DNA from: Paenarthrobacter aurescens
GTDB lineage: Bacteria > Actinomycetota > Actinomycetes > Actinomycetales > Micrococcaceae
Assembly (NCBI RefSeq): GCF_025421775.1
Contig: NZ_JAOEFX010000009.1
Coordinates: 62,001 to 126,000 of the forward strand
Reading direction: 5' to 3'
Length of the DNA: 64,000 nucleotides
The translations under genes were made by a program, and so were the position numbers. Position 1 is the first letter of the stretch, and each line of letters begins with the position of its first letter. Positions 18,280-27,376 of the stretch are shown here, piece after piece. The notes under the pieces were generated by a model that was given only the letters and a program-made list of their open reading frames with translations, was not told the DNA's origin and searched no databases.

Positions 18280-20262
18280 TCAAGCACCTGCAGCCGGAGT
18301 CCAGTCGCCAAGGAACGTCTCCTTGGTGAACTTCAGGGCCTCCTGGGGCGAAAGCTGGGGATGGAACTCGTTGATGTACGCGCCGGGTCCCGTGTTGTTG
18401 TACTCAGCGAAGCGTCCCTCGGTCCAAGCATGTCCGCTCATGTCGGACCAGCCCTGCTCGGCGATATGAGATCCCAGGTTCGAGTCCCGGATGACGGCCA
18501 TGGGGTGGGCATCGGGGTCACTGCTGGCAAACCACGGGCGTCCCAGACTGACTGTTCCGGGGGCGGCATCGGACGTGAGGGTGCTGTCCACGATCAGGAA
18601 GCCGTACGGGTTGGAGTTCTTGGTGCTGGGGGCCACGATGTACCCGTTGTTTGTGTCGCTGCCACGGTCCAGGGAGTGGATGGTGCAGCCGTCGAAGACC
18701 GCGGTGCCCCGGCCGTAGAGGAAGTCCACGTCACCTTCGATGTAGCAGTTTTTCAGATAGGTGCGGGCGGTCGCGTCCCGACCGGTGGTGTCCGCGAGGT
18801 AGGTGTCCTGGTTTCCCAGGAACCTGGTGTTGTCGAAAATTACGCGGTCGGCCACGGTCCGGACTGCGAGGGCTTGGCTCCCGCCGTTGGCGGCCTCGTC
18901 GTAGGCGTTCTCCACTGTGAGGTTGCGGATGGTGGTTTGCTCGGCCAGAACGTTGAGCGTGGCACTGCCGGCAGCGCCCCACGTGCCCCCGAAGAACTTG
19001 GCGCCGTTGGCCGGCAGGTCGTAGGAAATCACGACGTCGGCCGGGTCACCTGTTGCTCCCTGCAGCGTCACGTTGGGCCGGTCAGCCCAGACGTTCACCA
19101 TTTCCCTGTAGAAGCCCGGCTTGATGGTGATCGTACGCGGTTGGGTGTTGCCCACCGGAATTGAGCCGATGGCCGCTTGCAGGCTGGCGAAATCACCGGT
19201 GCCGTCCAGCGCGACGGTGACGTCCGTCGTCGTGTTCGGCCGCTGATTTTCGCGCGGTCCGGCACCTGACGTGACCAGTCCAGGAACCTTGGCGGCGTCG
19301 TCCTTGGCGTAGGCGTAGAACTGCGTCGGATCGAAGGCACTGCCGACGTTGTCCTTGCGACCACGCGTGGCATCGAAGATATTGCCCCGGTTGACGATTT
19401 CCGTCGCTGGATCCTTGGCCACCACTGGATCCGCAACCGTGGTGAAGTAGTTGCCCTCCAGGACCACTTTGGCGGCATTGCGGCCCATCATTCCGTACTG
19501 GCCGATGTCCTGCAGATAGTTGTTGTAGACGTGCGCGGCCGCGGTGTTGTCCAAGCTGAAGTTCCGCTGGACAGTGTTACGGATCCAGTTGTGATGGATG
19601 GTCATTTTGGTGACAGCGTTGCTGGTCCATCCGACGCCCAAGGCCTTGTTGTTGTCCGCGAAGACATTCCACGAGTACGTGAGGTAGTCCGAGTCCTTGC
19701 GGGTATCGATCATGCCGTCACCCATGCGCTCAAACTTCATGTGGTCCACCCAGATGTGGTGAGACGTATCCAGTTGGATGCCGTCGCGGTCGTTGTCCGG
19801 GCGCTTCCCGTCCCAGTCTCCGGGTATGTATGAATCACGGACGGTGAAGTTCCGGAAGATCACGTTGGACACGTTGATCAGCTTGAACCCGGCATTGACC
19901 AGTTCCACCCCTGCACCGGTGCCGATGAAACTCTTGTTGGAGGTGACGGGGATCTTGACGTACTCCTGGGCGTTGATGCTGCCTTTGAGGAAGATGACCA
20001 GGGGCTCCTCCGCTGCGGCGAATGTTTTCAGCTCTTCCAGCGAAGCAGCGCTGACGTGCCTCCCGGCTTGGCCGCCGGTGGTCCCTTCGAGTCCGTTGCC
20101 GGGCAGGGATGCGAACCCGTCCGGGCGCTGCTTCCACAGGGCGGCCGCTGTGGCCGGAGATTCGGTGCCGCTGTGTTGAGGCTCCGCTTGTGCGGGCACA
20201 GCGGTAAGGCTTCCAAGAATGACGACGGCGGTGGCCGCGCCCAGTAAGCGTCGCAAGCGCAT
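18280..20262 (-). CDS. secreted pectate lyase - pectin methylesterase fusion (PL1-CE8)
   Basis: A 660-residue bifunctional protein with a Sec signal peptide (MRLRRLLGAATAVVILGS ... AQA). The PL1 domain (about 45-345) has WVDHMKF, DNDRDGIQLDTS and HHNWIRNTVQRN. The CE8 domain (about 365-640) is complete: GGSQALAV, LGNQDTYL, EGDVDFLYG and LGRPW supply the Gln/Asp/Asp/Arg set. The fusion should remove methyl groups and cleave homogalacturonan outside the cell. AAAGGAG lies 6 nt before the ATG at 20262. It stands 68 bp after the sugar permease genes. Confidence 0.93.
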   Translation of the reverse strand: MRLRRLLGAATAVVILGSLTAVPAQAEPQHSGTESPATAAALWKQRPDGFASLPGNGLEGTTGGQAGRHVSAASLEELKTFAAAEEPLVIFLKGSINAQEYVKIPVTSNKSFIGTGAGVELVNAGFKLINVSNVIFRNFTVRDSYIPGDWDGKRPDNDRDGIQLDTSHHIWVDHMKFERMGDGMIDTRKDSDYLTYSWNVFADNNKALGVGWTSNAVTKMTIHHNWIRNTVQRNFSLDNTAAAHVYNNYLQDIGQYGMMGRNAAKVVLEGNYFTTVADPVVAKDPATEIVNRGNIFDATRGRKDNVGSAFDPTQFYAYAKDDAAKVPGLVTSGAGPRENQRPNTTTDVTVALDGTGDFASLQAAIGSIPVGNTQPRTITIKPGFYREMVNVWADRPNVTLQGATGDPADVVISYDLPANGAKFFGGTWGAAGSATLNVLAEQTTIRNLTVENAYDEAANGGSQALAVRTVADRVIFDNTRFLGNQDTYLADTTGRDATARTYLKNCYIEGDVDFLYGRGTAVFDGCTIHSLDRGSDTNNGYIVAPSTKNSNPYGFLIVDSTLTSDAAPGTVSLGRPWFASSDPDAHPMAVIRDSNLGSHIAEQGWSDMSGHAWTEGRFAEYNNTGPGAYINEFHPQLSPQEALKFTKETFLGDWTPAAGA

Positions 20263-20330
20263 GCAAAACTCCTTTGTCTTGTCTGAGTGGTGGTCTTGTC
20301 CGGATGGTGATCTTTTCGGGTGGTGAGGGG

Positions 20331-21227
20331 CTATTTGAGGCCCGTGGTGGCAATGCCGTTGATCAGGTACTTCTGCCCGGCAATGAAGAAGCCGATGATG
20401 GGTGCGATGGACACCGCCGACATGGCGAACATGGGACCCCACATGCTCTGCCCTTCAGAATCCATGAACGCGCGGAGGGCCAGGGGGACGGTGTAAAGGT
20501 CTTGGTTCTGGATGTACAGCAGAGGGCCGAAGAACTCGTTCCACGTAGAGATGAACGTGAAGATAGCGGTGGTGGCCATCGCAGGGACGCAAAGCGGGAG
20601 GATGACGCGAATGAAGGTCCTGAACGGGCCGCAGCCATCGATTTGGGCCGCATCATCGAGCTCTTGGGGCAGCGACTTCATGAATTGCACCATGAGGAAG
20701 ATGAAGAATGCGTTGGTGGCCATGAAGTTGGGGACGATCAGTGGCAGGTAGGTGTCCAACCAGCCGAGCTGCGAGAAGATGATGTATTGCGGAACCAGGA
20801 GCACGTGGCCCGGCAGCATGAGTGTGCCAAGCATGAGTGCGAAGAACAGCTTCCGGCCGGTGAATTCCATCCGCGCGAACGCGTACGCCGCCAGGGCGCA
20901 GGAGAAGATGTTGCCGATGATGGAGAAGATCACCACCACCATCGAGTTGATCAGGTAGACGTGGAAAGGCTGGTCCAGGGCGGTCCAGCCTTGGGCGTAG
21001 TTGGAGAAGTCCCAGTTCTCCGGCCACAGCCCCAATTGACGGAAGATATCGTTGCTGGGCTTCAGGGAACTGGAGATCAGCCACAGCAGGGGATAGAGCA
21101 TTACCAGCCCCACCAGGCAGAGGATCAGGTGCCGCGAGAAACGGGATGCCGGCGAGCCCGTCAGGGCGTCTTCGGGCTGTTCCTGCTTGGCCAGCTTGCG
21201 CTTGAGGGGTAGATCAAGGAGTGCCAT
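20331..21227 (-). CDS. carbohydrate ABC transporter permease (MalG-like)
   Basis: A 298-residue CUT1-type inner membrane subunit with six predicted helices and the EAA loop DDAAQIDGCGPFRTFIRVILPL that contacts the ATPase. No ATPase gene is in the locus; in actinobacteria a shared MsiK-type ATPase commonly serves such importers. It follows the MalF-like gene by 9 bp and shares its probable substrate, pectin-derived oligogalacturonides or arabino-oligosaccharides. Confidence 0.94.
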   Translation of the reverse strand: MALLDLPLKRKLAKQEQPEDALTGSPASRFSRHLILCLVGLVMLYPLLWLISSSLKPSNDIFRQLGLWPENWDFSNYAQGWTALDQPFHVYLINSMVVVIFSIIGNIFSCALAAYAFARMEFTGRKLFFALMLGTLMLPGHVLLVPQYIIFSQLGWLDTYLPLIVPNFMATNAFFIFLMVQFMKSLPQELDDAAQIDGCGPFRTFIRVILPLCVPAMATTAIFTFISTWNEFFGPLLYIQNQDLYTVPLALRAFMDSEGQSMWGPMFAMSAVSIAPIIGFFIAGQKYLINGIATTGLK

Positions 21228-21236
21228 GGGGTTGCC

Positions 21237-22187
21237 TTAATTGTCGTAGAAGACCCAGAACTTGGATGCGATGAAATTGATGGCGGTGAAAATCGCGATG
21301 ATCATCAACAGCAGCCAGGCCATGGCCGAGGCGTACCCCATCTCGAACTCGGTGAAGCCCTTCTGGTACAGGTAAAGGTTGTAGAACAGCGTGGAATCCG
21401 CTGGTCCGCCGGTACCTCCACTCATGACGTAGCCCTGGGTGAAGGTCTGGAATGAACCAATGAGCTGCATGATGAGGTTGAAGAAGATGATGGGGCTGAT
21501 CAGTGGCAGGGTGATGCTGCGGAATTGCCGCCACTTGGATGCGCCGTCAATCGAGGCGGCTTCGTAGTACATCCCAGGGACCTGTCGCAGGCCGGCAAGG
21601 AAGATCACCATGGGGGAACCGAAGGTCCAAACGTTCAGCACAATAAGCGTGCTCAGTGAGAACTGGGGATCGGTGACCCAGGCCGGACCCTGGATTCCGA
21701 ACAATCCCAGGAATCCGTTGACGATGCCGTCGTTGCCGAAGATGTAGCGCCACAGCATGACGATGGCCACGCTCCCGCCCAGCAGCGAGGGCAGGTAATA
21801 CACGGAGCGATAGATCGAAAGACCCTGAAGCCCCCGGTTCAGCACCAAGGCAACAAGCAAGGCAACAGCGAGGGATATAGGCACCGAGACGAAGGTGTAG
21901 ATAAACGTGACCTTCAGCGACTGGAGAAGCCGAGGGTCCTCGAACATTGCCTGGAAGTTTGCCAGACCCACAAAGTTGGGTTCGGTGAAGAGGTTGTAAT
22001 CCGTAAACGCGAGGTACAGCGAGGCAAAAAACGGAATGACGGTGAACAGCATCCCCAGGAACCAGGGGAGCAGGAATAGATACCCGGATCGCTGCTTCTT
22101 CCGTCGGGAGGGACGGATGCGGGGCTTGCCGTCCGTTGTCGGAGCCGGAGCGGAGGCGCCGGGCGGTTGTTTGGTCAAGACTGACAT
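21237..22187 (-). CDS. carbohydrate ABC transporter permease (MalF-like)
   Basis: A 316-residue CUT1 permease with a basic cytoplasmic N-terminus (RPSRRKKQRSG), six helices and the EAA loop YEAASIDGASKWRQFRSITLPL. It is the second gene of the importer operon, 33 bp after the binding-protein gene. Confidence 0.94.
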   Translation of the reverse strand: MSVLTKQPPGASAPAPTTDGKPRIRPSRRKKQRSGYLFLLPWFLGMLFTVIPFFASLYLAFTDYNLFTEPNFVGLANFQAMFEDPRLLQSLKVTFIYTFVSVPISLAVALLVALVLNRGLQGLSIYRSVYYLPSLLGGSVAIVMLWRYIFGNDGIVNGFLGLFGIQGPAWVTDPQFSLSTLIVLNVWTFGSPMVIFLAGLRQVPGMYYEAASIDGASKWRQFRSITLPLISPIIFFNLIMQLIGSFQTFTQGYVMSGGTGGPADSTLFYNLYLYQKGFTEFEMGYASAMAWLLLMIIAIFTAINFIASKFWVFYDN

Positions 22188-22220
22188 GGCGCCAGCTTCC
22201 TCTCGGGAGTAGCTCCGGAG

Positions 22221-23531
22221 TTACTTGTTGATGGCTGCATTGCTCTTCTCCATGAAGGTCTTTGCGGCATCGGCGGGACTGACACGGCCGAACTCCACCT
22301 CGGTGGTCAACTGCTTGAGGGTGTCGGCAACAACACTCGCGCCCTTCGGATACACGTACGCGGCGGGAAGTTCGTCCTCCTGGATGGCGGCCATCATGTC
22401 CACGAACGTTTTGTCATCCGCACTCAACTTCGGGGTGATGGCATCAGCCACCTCCGGGTTGATCGGAACACCACGCTGGGTGAGGACCTCGGCAGCGCCC
22501 TCGGTATCGTTCGTCAGGAAGTCCACCAACTTCGCAGCTTCCTTGGGGTGCTTGGACTTGGCAGCGATGGACCACAACATGGTGGGGTCCGCGGAGTAGC
22601 CACGGCGCTCGCCGGTGGTTTCGCCCGGAATGCGCAGCAGGACCACTTCGCCTTCAACGGCCTCGTTGTATCCACGGAAGTTGTTGATGGGGATGATCTG
22701 GGAAGCCACGGTGCCCTTGGCCAGGTAGGACTGTGCTGGGGAACCGCCGATTTGCTCGAAGAACCCGGCCGGTGGGTAGCCGCCGGCTTTGCGGAGGTCC
22801 ACGCTGTACTGGAACCAGTCCTCAATGGTCTTCTCGCTGACACCCAGCTTGTTGTCCTTGGTGTAGAAGTCCTCGCCGCGCTGACGGGCGAGGATGATGG
22901 GGCCGGTTTCGGTGGCGACGTCGTAACCGGCTCCGTAGACTTTTCCGCCGGTTTTCTGCGTGACTTCGGTGGCGAACCTGGCGTAGTCCTCCCAGCTCCA
23001 GGTCTTGTCGTCCGGGATGGTGACGCCTGCCTGGTCCGTGATGGTTTTGTTGACCACCATGCCGATGGTGGTGACACCGGTGGCGAGCCCGTAGAGCTTG
23101 CCGTCCACCTCGCCTCGGCTGAGGGTGGTTTCAGGAACCTTGTCCAGGTTCAGCTCGGGGAATGATTTGAGGTCGGCCAACGTGCCGCGCTGGGCGTACT
23201 CCAGGAGACTGCGGTTGGCCATGGCCAGGACGTCCGGCGGATTGCCGCCGGCGAAGCGCGTGGCGAGCTTGTCTGCGTAGGGCCCGCTGTCCTGGTATTC
23301 GGTCTTGACAGTGATGCCCGGGTTCTTCTTCTCAAAGATCCGCAGTGCCGCTTCGGTCATCTTGGCCCGGTTGGCGTCGCCCCAGAACACGAAGTTCAAC
23401 TCAACGTTTCCGCCGCTGCCCGACTGGGCGGCACCACCTCCCCCGCAGGCGCTGAGCGCGAGTCCGGCTGCCACCACCGCCGCCCCCAGGACCGTCCTGC
23501 GCGGGATGGGAGTGCTTGCTGTCTTCTTCAT
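22221..23531 (-). CDS. sugar ABC transporter substrate-binding lipoprotein
   Basis: A 436-residue extracellular solute-binding protein (family 1). The signal contains an RR pair (PIPRRTVLGAAVVAAG) and a lipobox LSAC with the lipidated Cys at residue 29. Two lobes follow with stretches such as FVFWGDANRAKMTEAALRIFEKKNPGI. The ATG at 23531 is preceded by AGAAAGGCG. It opens the leftward pectin operon and faces the DUF6807-GH43 operon across a 301-bp regulatory region. Confidence 0.94.
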   Translation of the reverse strand: MKKTASTPIPRRTVLGAAVVAAGLALSACGGGGAAQSGSGGNVELNFVFWGDANRAKMTEAALRIFEKKNPGITVKTEYQDSGPYADKLATRFAGGNPPDVLAMANRSLLEYAQRGTLADLKSFPELNLDKVPETTLSRGEVDGKLYGLATGVTTIGMVVNKTITDQAGVTIPDDKTWSWEDYARFATEVTQKTGGKVYGAGYDVATETGPIILARQRGEDFYTKDNKLGVSEKTIEDWFQYSVDLRKAGGYPPAGFFEQIGGSPAQSYLAKGTVASQIIPINNFRGYNEAVEGEVVLLRIPGETTGERRGYSADPTMLWSIAAKSKHPKEAAKLVDFLTNDTEGAAEVLTQRGVPINPEVADAITPKLSADDKTFVDMMAAIQEDELPAAYVYPKGASVVADTLKQLTTEVEFGRVSPADAAKTFMEKSNAAINK

Positions 23532-23594
23532 TGAATGACGCCTTTCTGGGTGCCCGGCGAAGGGCTCGGATGCTGGGTTTCTGCGTTCAGTGAC

Positions 23595-23605
23595 AGAAAG
23601 TTTCT
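23595..23605. promoter_or_regulatory. palindromic operator candidate AGAAAGTTTCT
   Basis: Perfect inverted repeat with a central G, 64 bp upstream of the binding-protein gene start. GAAA-S-TTTC palindromes have been described upstream of hemicellulase genes in actinomycetes, which fits a LacI-type repressor of plant-polymer genes. Confidence 0.6.
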
Positions 23606-23746
23606 GATTTTCAGGATCGGAGAAATGATCGGAATCATGGCCTTGGTGATCATGAAAGGGGTCCGAAAGTAGTGAGTAAACGATTTCTAGCAAGTAATCA
23701 CTGTGACTGTCAACACATATCAGCGCGTACTCGGAAAATAGATGGA

Positions 23747-23757
23747 AGAAACTTTCT
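23747..23757. promoter_or_regulatory. palindromic operator candidate AGAAACTTTCT
   Basis: Perfect inverted repeat with a central C, 75 bp upstream of the DUF6807 gene start. It is identical to the site at 23595 except for strand (each is the reverse complement of the other). Confidence 0.6.
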
Positions 23758-23832
23758 TGAAGTGTTGCCGAAGTCTTTCTGTCATGTTTATGCTGATCCC
23801 ACACCCGCCAATCCGCCCCGAAGGAGGTCCAG

Positions 23833-24699
23833 ATGCGAAGCTTCCACGTCAAGGGAGCCAACGTGGTGCAGGAGAATCCGGGCGATGACCTGGCAACCCG
23901 TATGGCTCCCAGGCCCTACCTCCACCCCGTCCGCACGGTGGCCGGGGTGGTCCTCACCGAGGCCGCCCCCGAGGACCACCCGCACCACTTCGGCTTGTCG
24001 CTGGCCTTCTCCGACGTGAACGGAACCAACTTTTGGGGTGGGTCAACCTACACAGAGAACGGCCCGGCGGTCCTCCCCAACCACGGACGCCAGGTCCCCT
24101 CGGGATGGAAGCATCAGGACGGGCACGCGGAAGGGAGCATCGCCTGGATCAACCACAGTGACCAGCAGGTGGCCAGCGAGCGCCGGAGCTATTCCTATCA
24201 AGAGCATCCGGCCCCGAACACGTGGAGCCTTTCGTTTGCCTCGGTGATCCGCCCCGCCGGTGCCGTGGAGCAATTGTCTGTGTCGTCGTCGGCCGTTAAA
24301 GGACGTACAGGAGCCGGCTACGGCGGAATCTTCTGGCGCTTCCCGTCAGGGGACGGCCCCCCTCAGGTGTTTTGTTCCGCAGGAGCGGGCGCCGAGGCAG
24401 CGCATGGTTCCCTGTCTCCGTGGCTCCTGGTGGGCATCCGGCATCACGGCAAAGACGCCAGCGTGATACTCGCGCAGGACCCCGGGCAGCTCCGGCCATG
24501 GTTCGTCAGAACCGAGGGTTACGTCGGAGCCGGGCCGGCAGTCGCGTGGGACAAACCAGCCACTGCGGACCGGGACAAACCCCTCACGCTCAACCTCCAC
24601 GCGGTGATCCACGACGGCAAAGTGGCCAACAGCCGGCACGCCGAAGAACTACTTCACCAGCACTTCACCTTCCGCAACTCACCCGACAGGACACCATGA
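23833..24699 (+). CDS. DUF6807 / PmoA-like family protein
   Basis: A 288-residue protein with the family's DHPHHFGLSLAFSDVNGTNFWGG motif near residue 50 and HGSLSPWLLVG later. Members are found in polysaccharide- and sugar-catabolic loci; the biochemical role is not established. No signal peptide. AAGGAGG is 7 nt before the ATG. Its TGA overlaps the ATG of the GH43 gene (ATGA). Confidence 0.85.
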   Translation: MRSFHVKGANVVQENPGDDLATRMAPRPYLHPVRTVAGVVLTEAAPEDHPHHFGLSLAFSDVNGTNFWGGSTYTENGPAVLPNHGRQVPSGWKHQDGHAEGSIAWINHSDQQVASERRSYSYQEHPAPNTWSLSFASVIRPAGAVEQLSVSSSAVKGRTGAGYGGIFWRFPSGDGPPQVFCSAGAGAEAAHGSLSPWLLVGIRHHGKDASVILAQDPGQLRPWFVRTEGYVGAGPAVAWDKPATADRDKPLTLNLHAVIHDGKVANSRHAEELLHQHFTFRNSPDRTP

Positions 24700-26285
24700 C
24701 AGCCATGGGAAATCGACACCGCGTGCCCGAGTACGGCAACCCCATCCTCAACGGCGACTGGCCGGACCCGGATGCAGTCCAGGTTGAGGGCACCTACTAC
24801 CTCATCGCTTCCAGCTTCAACCGGGTTCCCGGGCTGCCGGTGCTTCGCTCCAACAACCTGGTGGACTGGGAGCATGCCGGGCATGCGCTCCCGGAACTGC
24901 CTCAAACGAACCACTACTCCCTGGTGCGGCACGGAGGGGGCGTGTGGGCTCCAGCGCTGCGCCATCACGACGGAAAGTTCTGGATCTTCTACCCGGACCC
25001 GGACCACGGCATCTTTGTCCTGAGTGCGGAGAATGCTGAAGGCCCATGGACTACGCCGCACCTTCTCTACGCCGGCCGGGGCCTCATTGATCCGTGCCCG
25101 TTGTGGGACGAGGACGGGCAGGCTTACTTGGTACACGGCTGGGCGAAGAGCCGCATCGGGGTGAAGAACCGGCTGACGGTCCACCGGATGAGTCCCGATG
25201 CCACACGCTTGCTGGACCACGGAACCCACGTCATCAACGGCGAAGACCTGCCCGGGTTTACAACGCTGGAGGGTCCGAAGTTTTACAAGCGCGACGACTG
25301 GTACTGGATCTTCGCACCTGCGGGCGGGGTTTCCACCGGGTGGCAATCGGTCTTCCGTTCACGGTCTCCTTTTGGGCCCTACGAGGAACGCCGGGTGCTG
25401 GAGCAGGGTGATTCGCCGGTGAACGGCCCACACCAGGGCGCCTGGGTCACCACTCCCGAGGGGCAGGACTGGTTCCTGCACTTCCAGGACCGCGGAGCCT
25501 ACGGCCGTGTGGTCCACCTCCAACCCATGGGTTGGGACGCGGATGGCTGGCCGTGGATGGGCGCAAAAGCGGACGACGACGGACCGGGAACCCCGGTTCT
25601 GGTCCACCCCTACCCGGCGGGTACTTCACCGGAAAACGTGGCTCCTCCCACCAGCGACAATTTCACGTCGCCCGGCCTCGGCCCGCAGTGGCACTGGCAG
25701 GCCAATCCCCGCAAGGAGTGGCTGTCCACCTGCGGAGGAGGGCATCTGGTCCTGCGTCCGCAAGCCAACGATCCCATCAACCTGCGCGAACTCCCCAACG
25801 TCCTGGGCCAGATCCTCCTTGGTATGCCGTCCACCTTCACCACCACGCTGGAACTGGACGATGTCCCGGCAGGCACCAGGGCCGGCGTCGTGATTCTTGG
25901 CCAGCGGTACGCGTGGTTGGGCATAGTGCGGACGGGCGACGGGTACGTCCTGGGCGGCGGCACTGGCAGCGAAGGTCCGCAGGAGCTTCCCGTGGGGCGT
26001 GCGGTGGAACTTCCGGGTCCACGGATCGAACTCCAAATCAGGACGGATGAGACCCCGCGGGCAACTTTCGCCTGGCGCGTGGGCCCCACGGATCCTTGGC
26101 AGATTCCGCTGTGGGATTTCGCCGTGGTGGAGGGACGCTGGATCGGGGCTGAGCTGGGGATTTTCACGGCTTCACCCTTGGGTTCGCGGGAAAGCGGCAG
26201 TGTTATCGTTGGACCCGTGCGGGTCGAAACTGCGCCGGTCCGCCGGTCAACGGCTCCGCGCATTGCCGTTCCCGTTTCCCCATGA
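24696..26285 (+). CDS. glycoside hydrolase family 43 protein
   Basis: A 529-residue enzyme with an N-terminal five-bladed propeller (about 10-310). Conserved acids are in GDWPDPDAV (general base), LIDPCPLWDEDG (pKa modulator) and TLEGPKFYK (general acid). A C-terminal concanavalin-like domain (about 325-520, beginning NFTSPGLGPQWHWQANP) is typical of beta-xylosidase/arabinofuranosidase subfamilies. No export signal, so it likely trims imported oligosaccharides in the cytoplasm. The start at 24696 overlaps the preceding stop. Confidence 0.92.
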   Translation: MTAMGNRHRVPEYGNPILNGDWPDPDAVQVEGTYYLIASSFNRVPGLPVLRSNNLVDWEHAGHALPELPQTNHYSLVRHGGGVWAPALRHHDGKFWIFYPDPDHGIFVLSAENAEGPWTTPHLLYAGRGLIDPCPLWDEDGQAYLVHGWAKSRIGVKNRLTVHRMSPDATRLLDHGTHVINGEDLPGFTTLEGPKFYKRDDWYWIFAPAGGVSTGWQSVFRSRSPFGPYEERRVLEQGDSPVNGPHQGAWVTTPEGQDWFLHFQDRGAYGRVVHLQPMGWDADGWPWMGAKADDDGPGTPVLVHPYPAGTSPENVAPPTSDNFTSPGLGPQWHWQANPRKEWLSTCGGGHLVLRPQANDPINLRELPNVLGQILLGMPSTFTTTLELDDVPAGTRAGVVILGQRYAWLGIVRTGDGYVLGGGTGSEGPQELPVGRAVELPGPRIELQIRTDETPRATFAWRVGPTDPWQIPLWDFAVVEGRWIGAELGIFTASPLGSRESGSVIVGPVRVETAPVRRSTAPRIAVPVSP

Positions 26286-27310
26286 GTTCAAGGACCGCCC
26301 CGTTGACCGCCACCCCGCGCCCCAAGATCGCAGACGTGGCCGCGGCTGCGGGCGTTTCCGTGCCTACCGTGTCCAAAGTCCTGAACGGGCGCTCGCACGT
26401 TTCCGAAGCCACGCGGGCCCGGGTCCAGCAGGCTTTGGAGGAGCTCGACTACACCAAACGGAACACTGCCACTGAGCCCGGACTGCTGCAATTGGTGGTG
26501 AACAACTTCGATTCCCCCTGGGTCCTGGAAACCATGGAGGGAGTGGAAGCTGCTGCTGCGCGGCTCGGCTACACCGTGGCCTACACCCGGGCCGGGAACG
26601 CCACTGCAGAGAGTTGGCAGAAGCTGCGTGAGCCCTCCAGCAATCGCCTCGATGGCGTGATGCTGCTGGCCCCGCGCCAGGGATCAGCCTTGGTGGACCA
26701 GGCGCGGTCACTCAACATCCCGGCCGTCGCCATCGACCCCGAAGGGTCCGAGGGCTTGCAGATTCCCAGCGTCAGCCCGGCGTCGTTCTCCGGAGCCTTG
26801 CGGGCGGTGTCTCATCTTCTGGAACTGGGACATGAGCGCATTGGCATCATTACCGGCCGCGTCCACAGTCCGGGTCACGGGCGTGCCCGCTACGCTGCTT
26901 ACGCCGCTGCCCTGCACGAGGTCGGGCTCCCGGTACTTCCCGAGTTCGTTCGCGATGGCGACTTCAGCATCGAGTCCGGGCTTCGGCTCGGCGGAGAGCT
27001 CCTGGACTTGCCGGAGCGGCCCACGGCAATCTTCACTGGAAGCGACCTCCAGGCTTTGGGTGTCATGAACGCGGCAGCTCAGCGATCGTTGAATATCCCC
27101 GGCGATCTCAGCATTGTGGGGTTCGACGACATCGCCCAAGCTGCCCTCACATCACCGCCGCTCACCACTGTGAGGCAGCCCTTGGCCCAGCTCGCGTCGA
27201 TGGCGGTGGGCATGCTCACGGAACAGATCGAGCAGGGGAGTGGCTCCTCGGCGGCGCTCGAAGTCGCCACGGAGTTAGTGGTGCGCGCGAGCACCGCACC
27301 ACCCAAGTAG
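26282..27310 (+). CDS. LacI family transcriptional regulator
   Basis: A 342-residue repressor: helix-turn-helix and hinge at about 14-60 (KIADVAAAAGVSVPTVSKVLNGRSHVS), periplasmic-binding-protein-like sensor after residue 68. It overlaps the GH43 gene by 4 bp and so is co-transcribed with the genes it probably controls. Its TAG stop lies at the edge of a palindrome arm (27309). Confidence 0.95.
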   Translation: MSSRTAPLTATPRPKIADVAAAAGVSVPTVSKVLNGRSHVSEATRARVQQALEELDYTKRNTATEPGLLQLVVNNFDSPWVLETMEGVEAAAARLGYTVAYTRAGNATAESWQKLREPSSNRLDGVMLLAPRQGSALVDQARSLNIPAVAIDPEGSEGLQIPSVSPASFSGALRAVSHLLELGHERIGIITGRVHSPGHGRARYAAYAAALHEVGLPVLPEFVRDGDFSIESGLRLGGELLDLPERPTAIFTGSDLQALGVMNAAAQRSLNIPGDLSIVGFDDIAQAALTSPPLTTVRQPLAQLASMAVGMLTEQIEQGSGSSAALEVATELVVRASTAPPK

Positions 27311-27360
27311 GTCGCAGCACCTGTCGCAATGAGCGCTCATCAGAGCAGGTGCTGCGACCT
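27309..27360. terminator. 15-bp-arm palindrome between lacI-type gene and TPP enzyme gene
   Basis: Perfect arms 27309-27323 and 27346-27360 (AGGTCGCAGCACCTG and complement) around a 22-bp loop. It separates the convergent pectin regulator and indole-type operons and overlaps the regulator's stop codon. Confidence 0.75.
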
Positions 27361-27376
27361 GGTTGGGGCCCCGTGC

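Larger units (their letters stand above)
23532..23832. promoter_or_regulatory. divergent promoter region of the pectin locus
   Basis: A 301-bp gene-free region between the binding-protein gene and the DUF6807 gene. It is AT-richer than its surroundings and carries two 11-bp palindromes of form AGAAA-S-TTTCT (23595-23605 and 23747-23757) about 150 bp apart, one near each divergent gene. Further partial copies (CGAAAGTAG, AAGTCTTTCTG) lie nearby. The local LacI regulator is the natural candidate to bind them. Confidence 0.65.
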
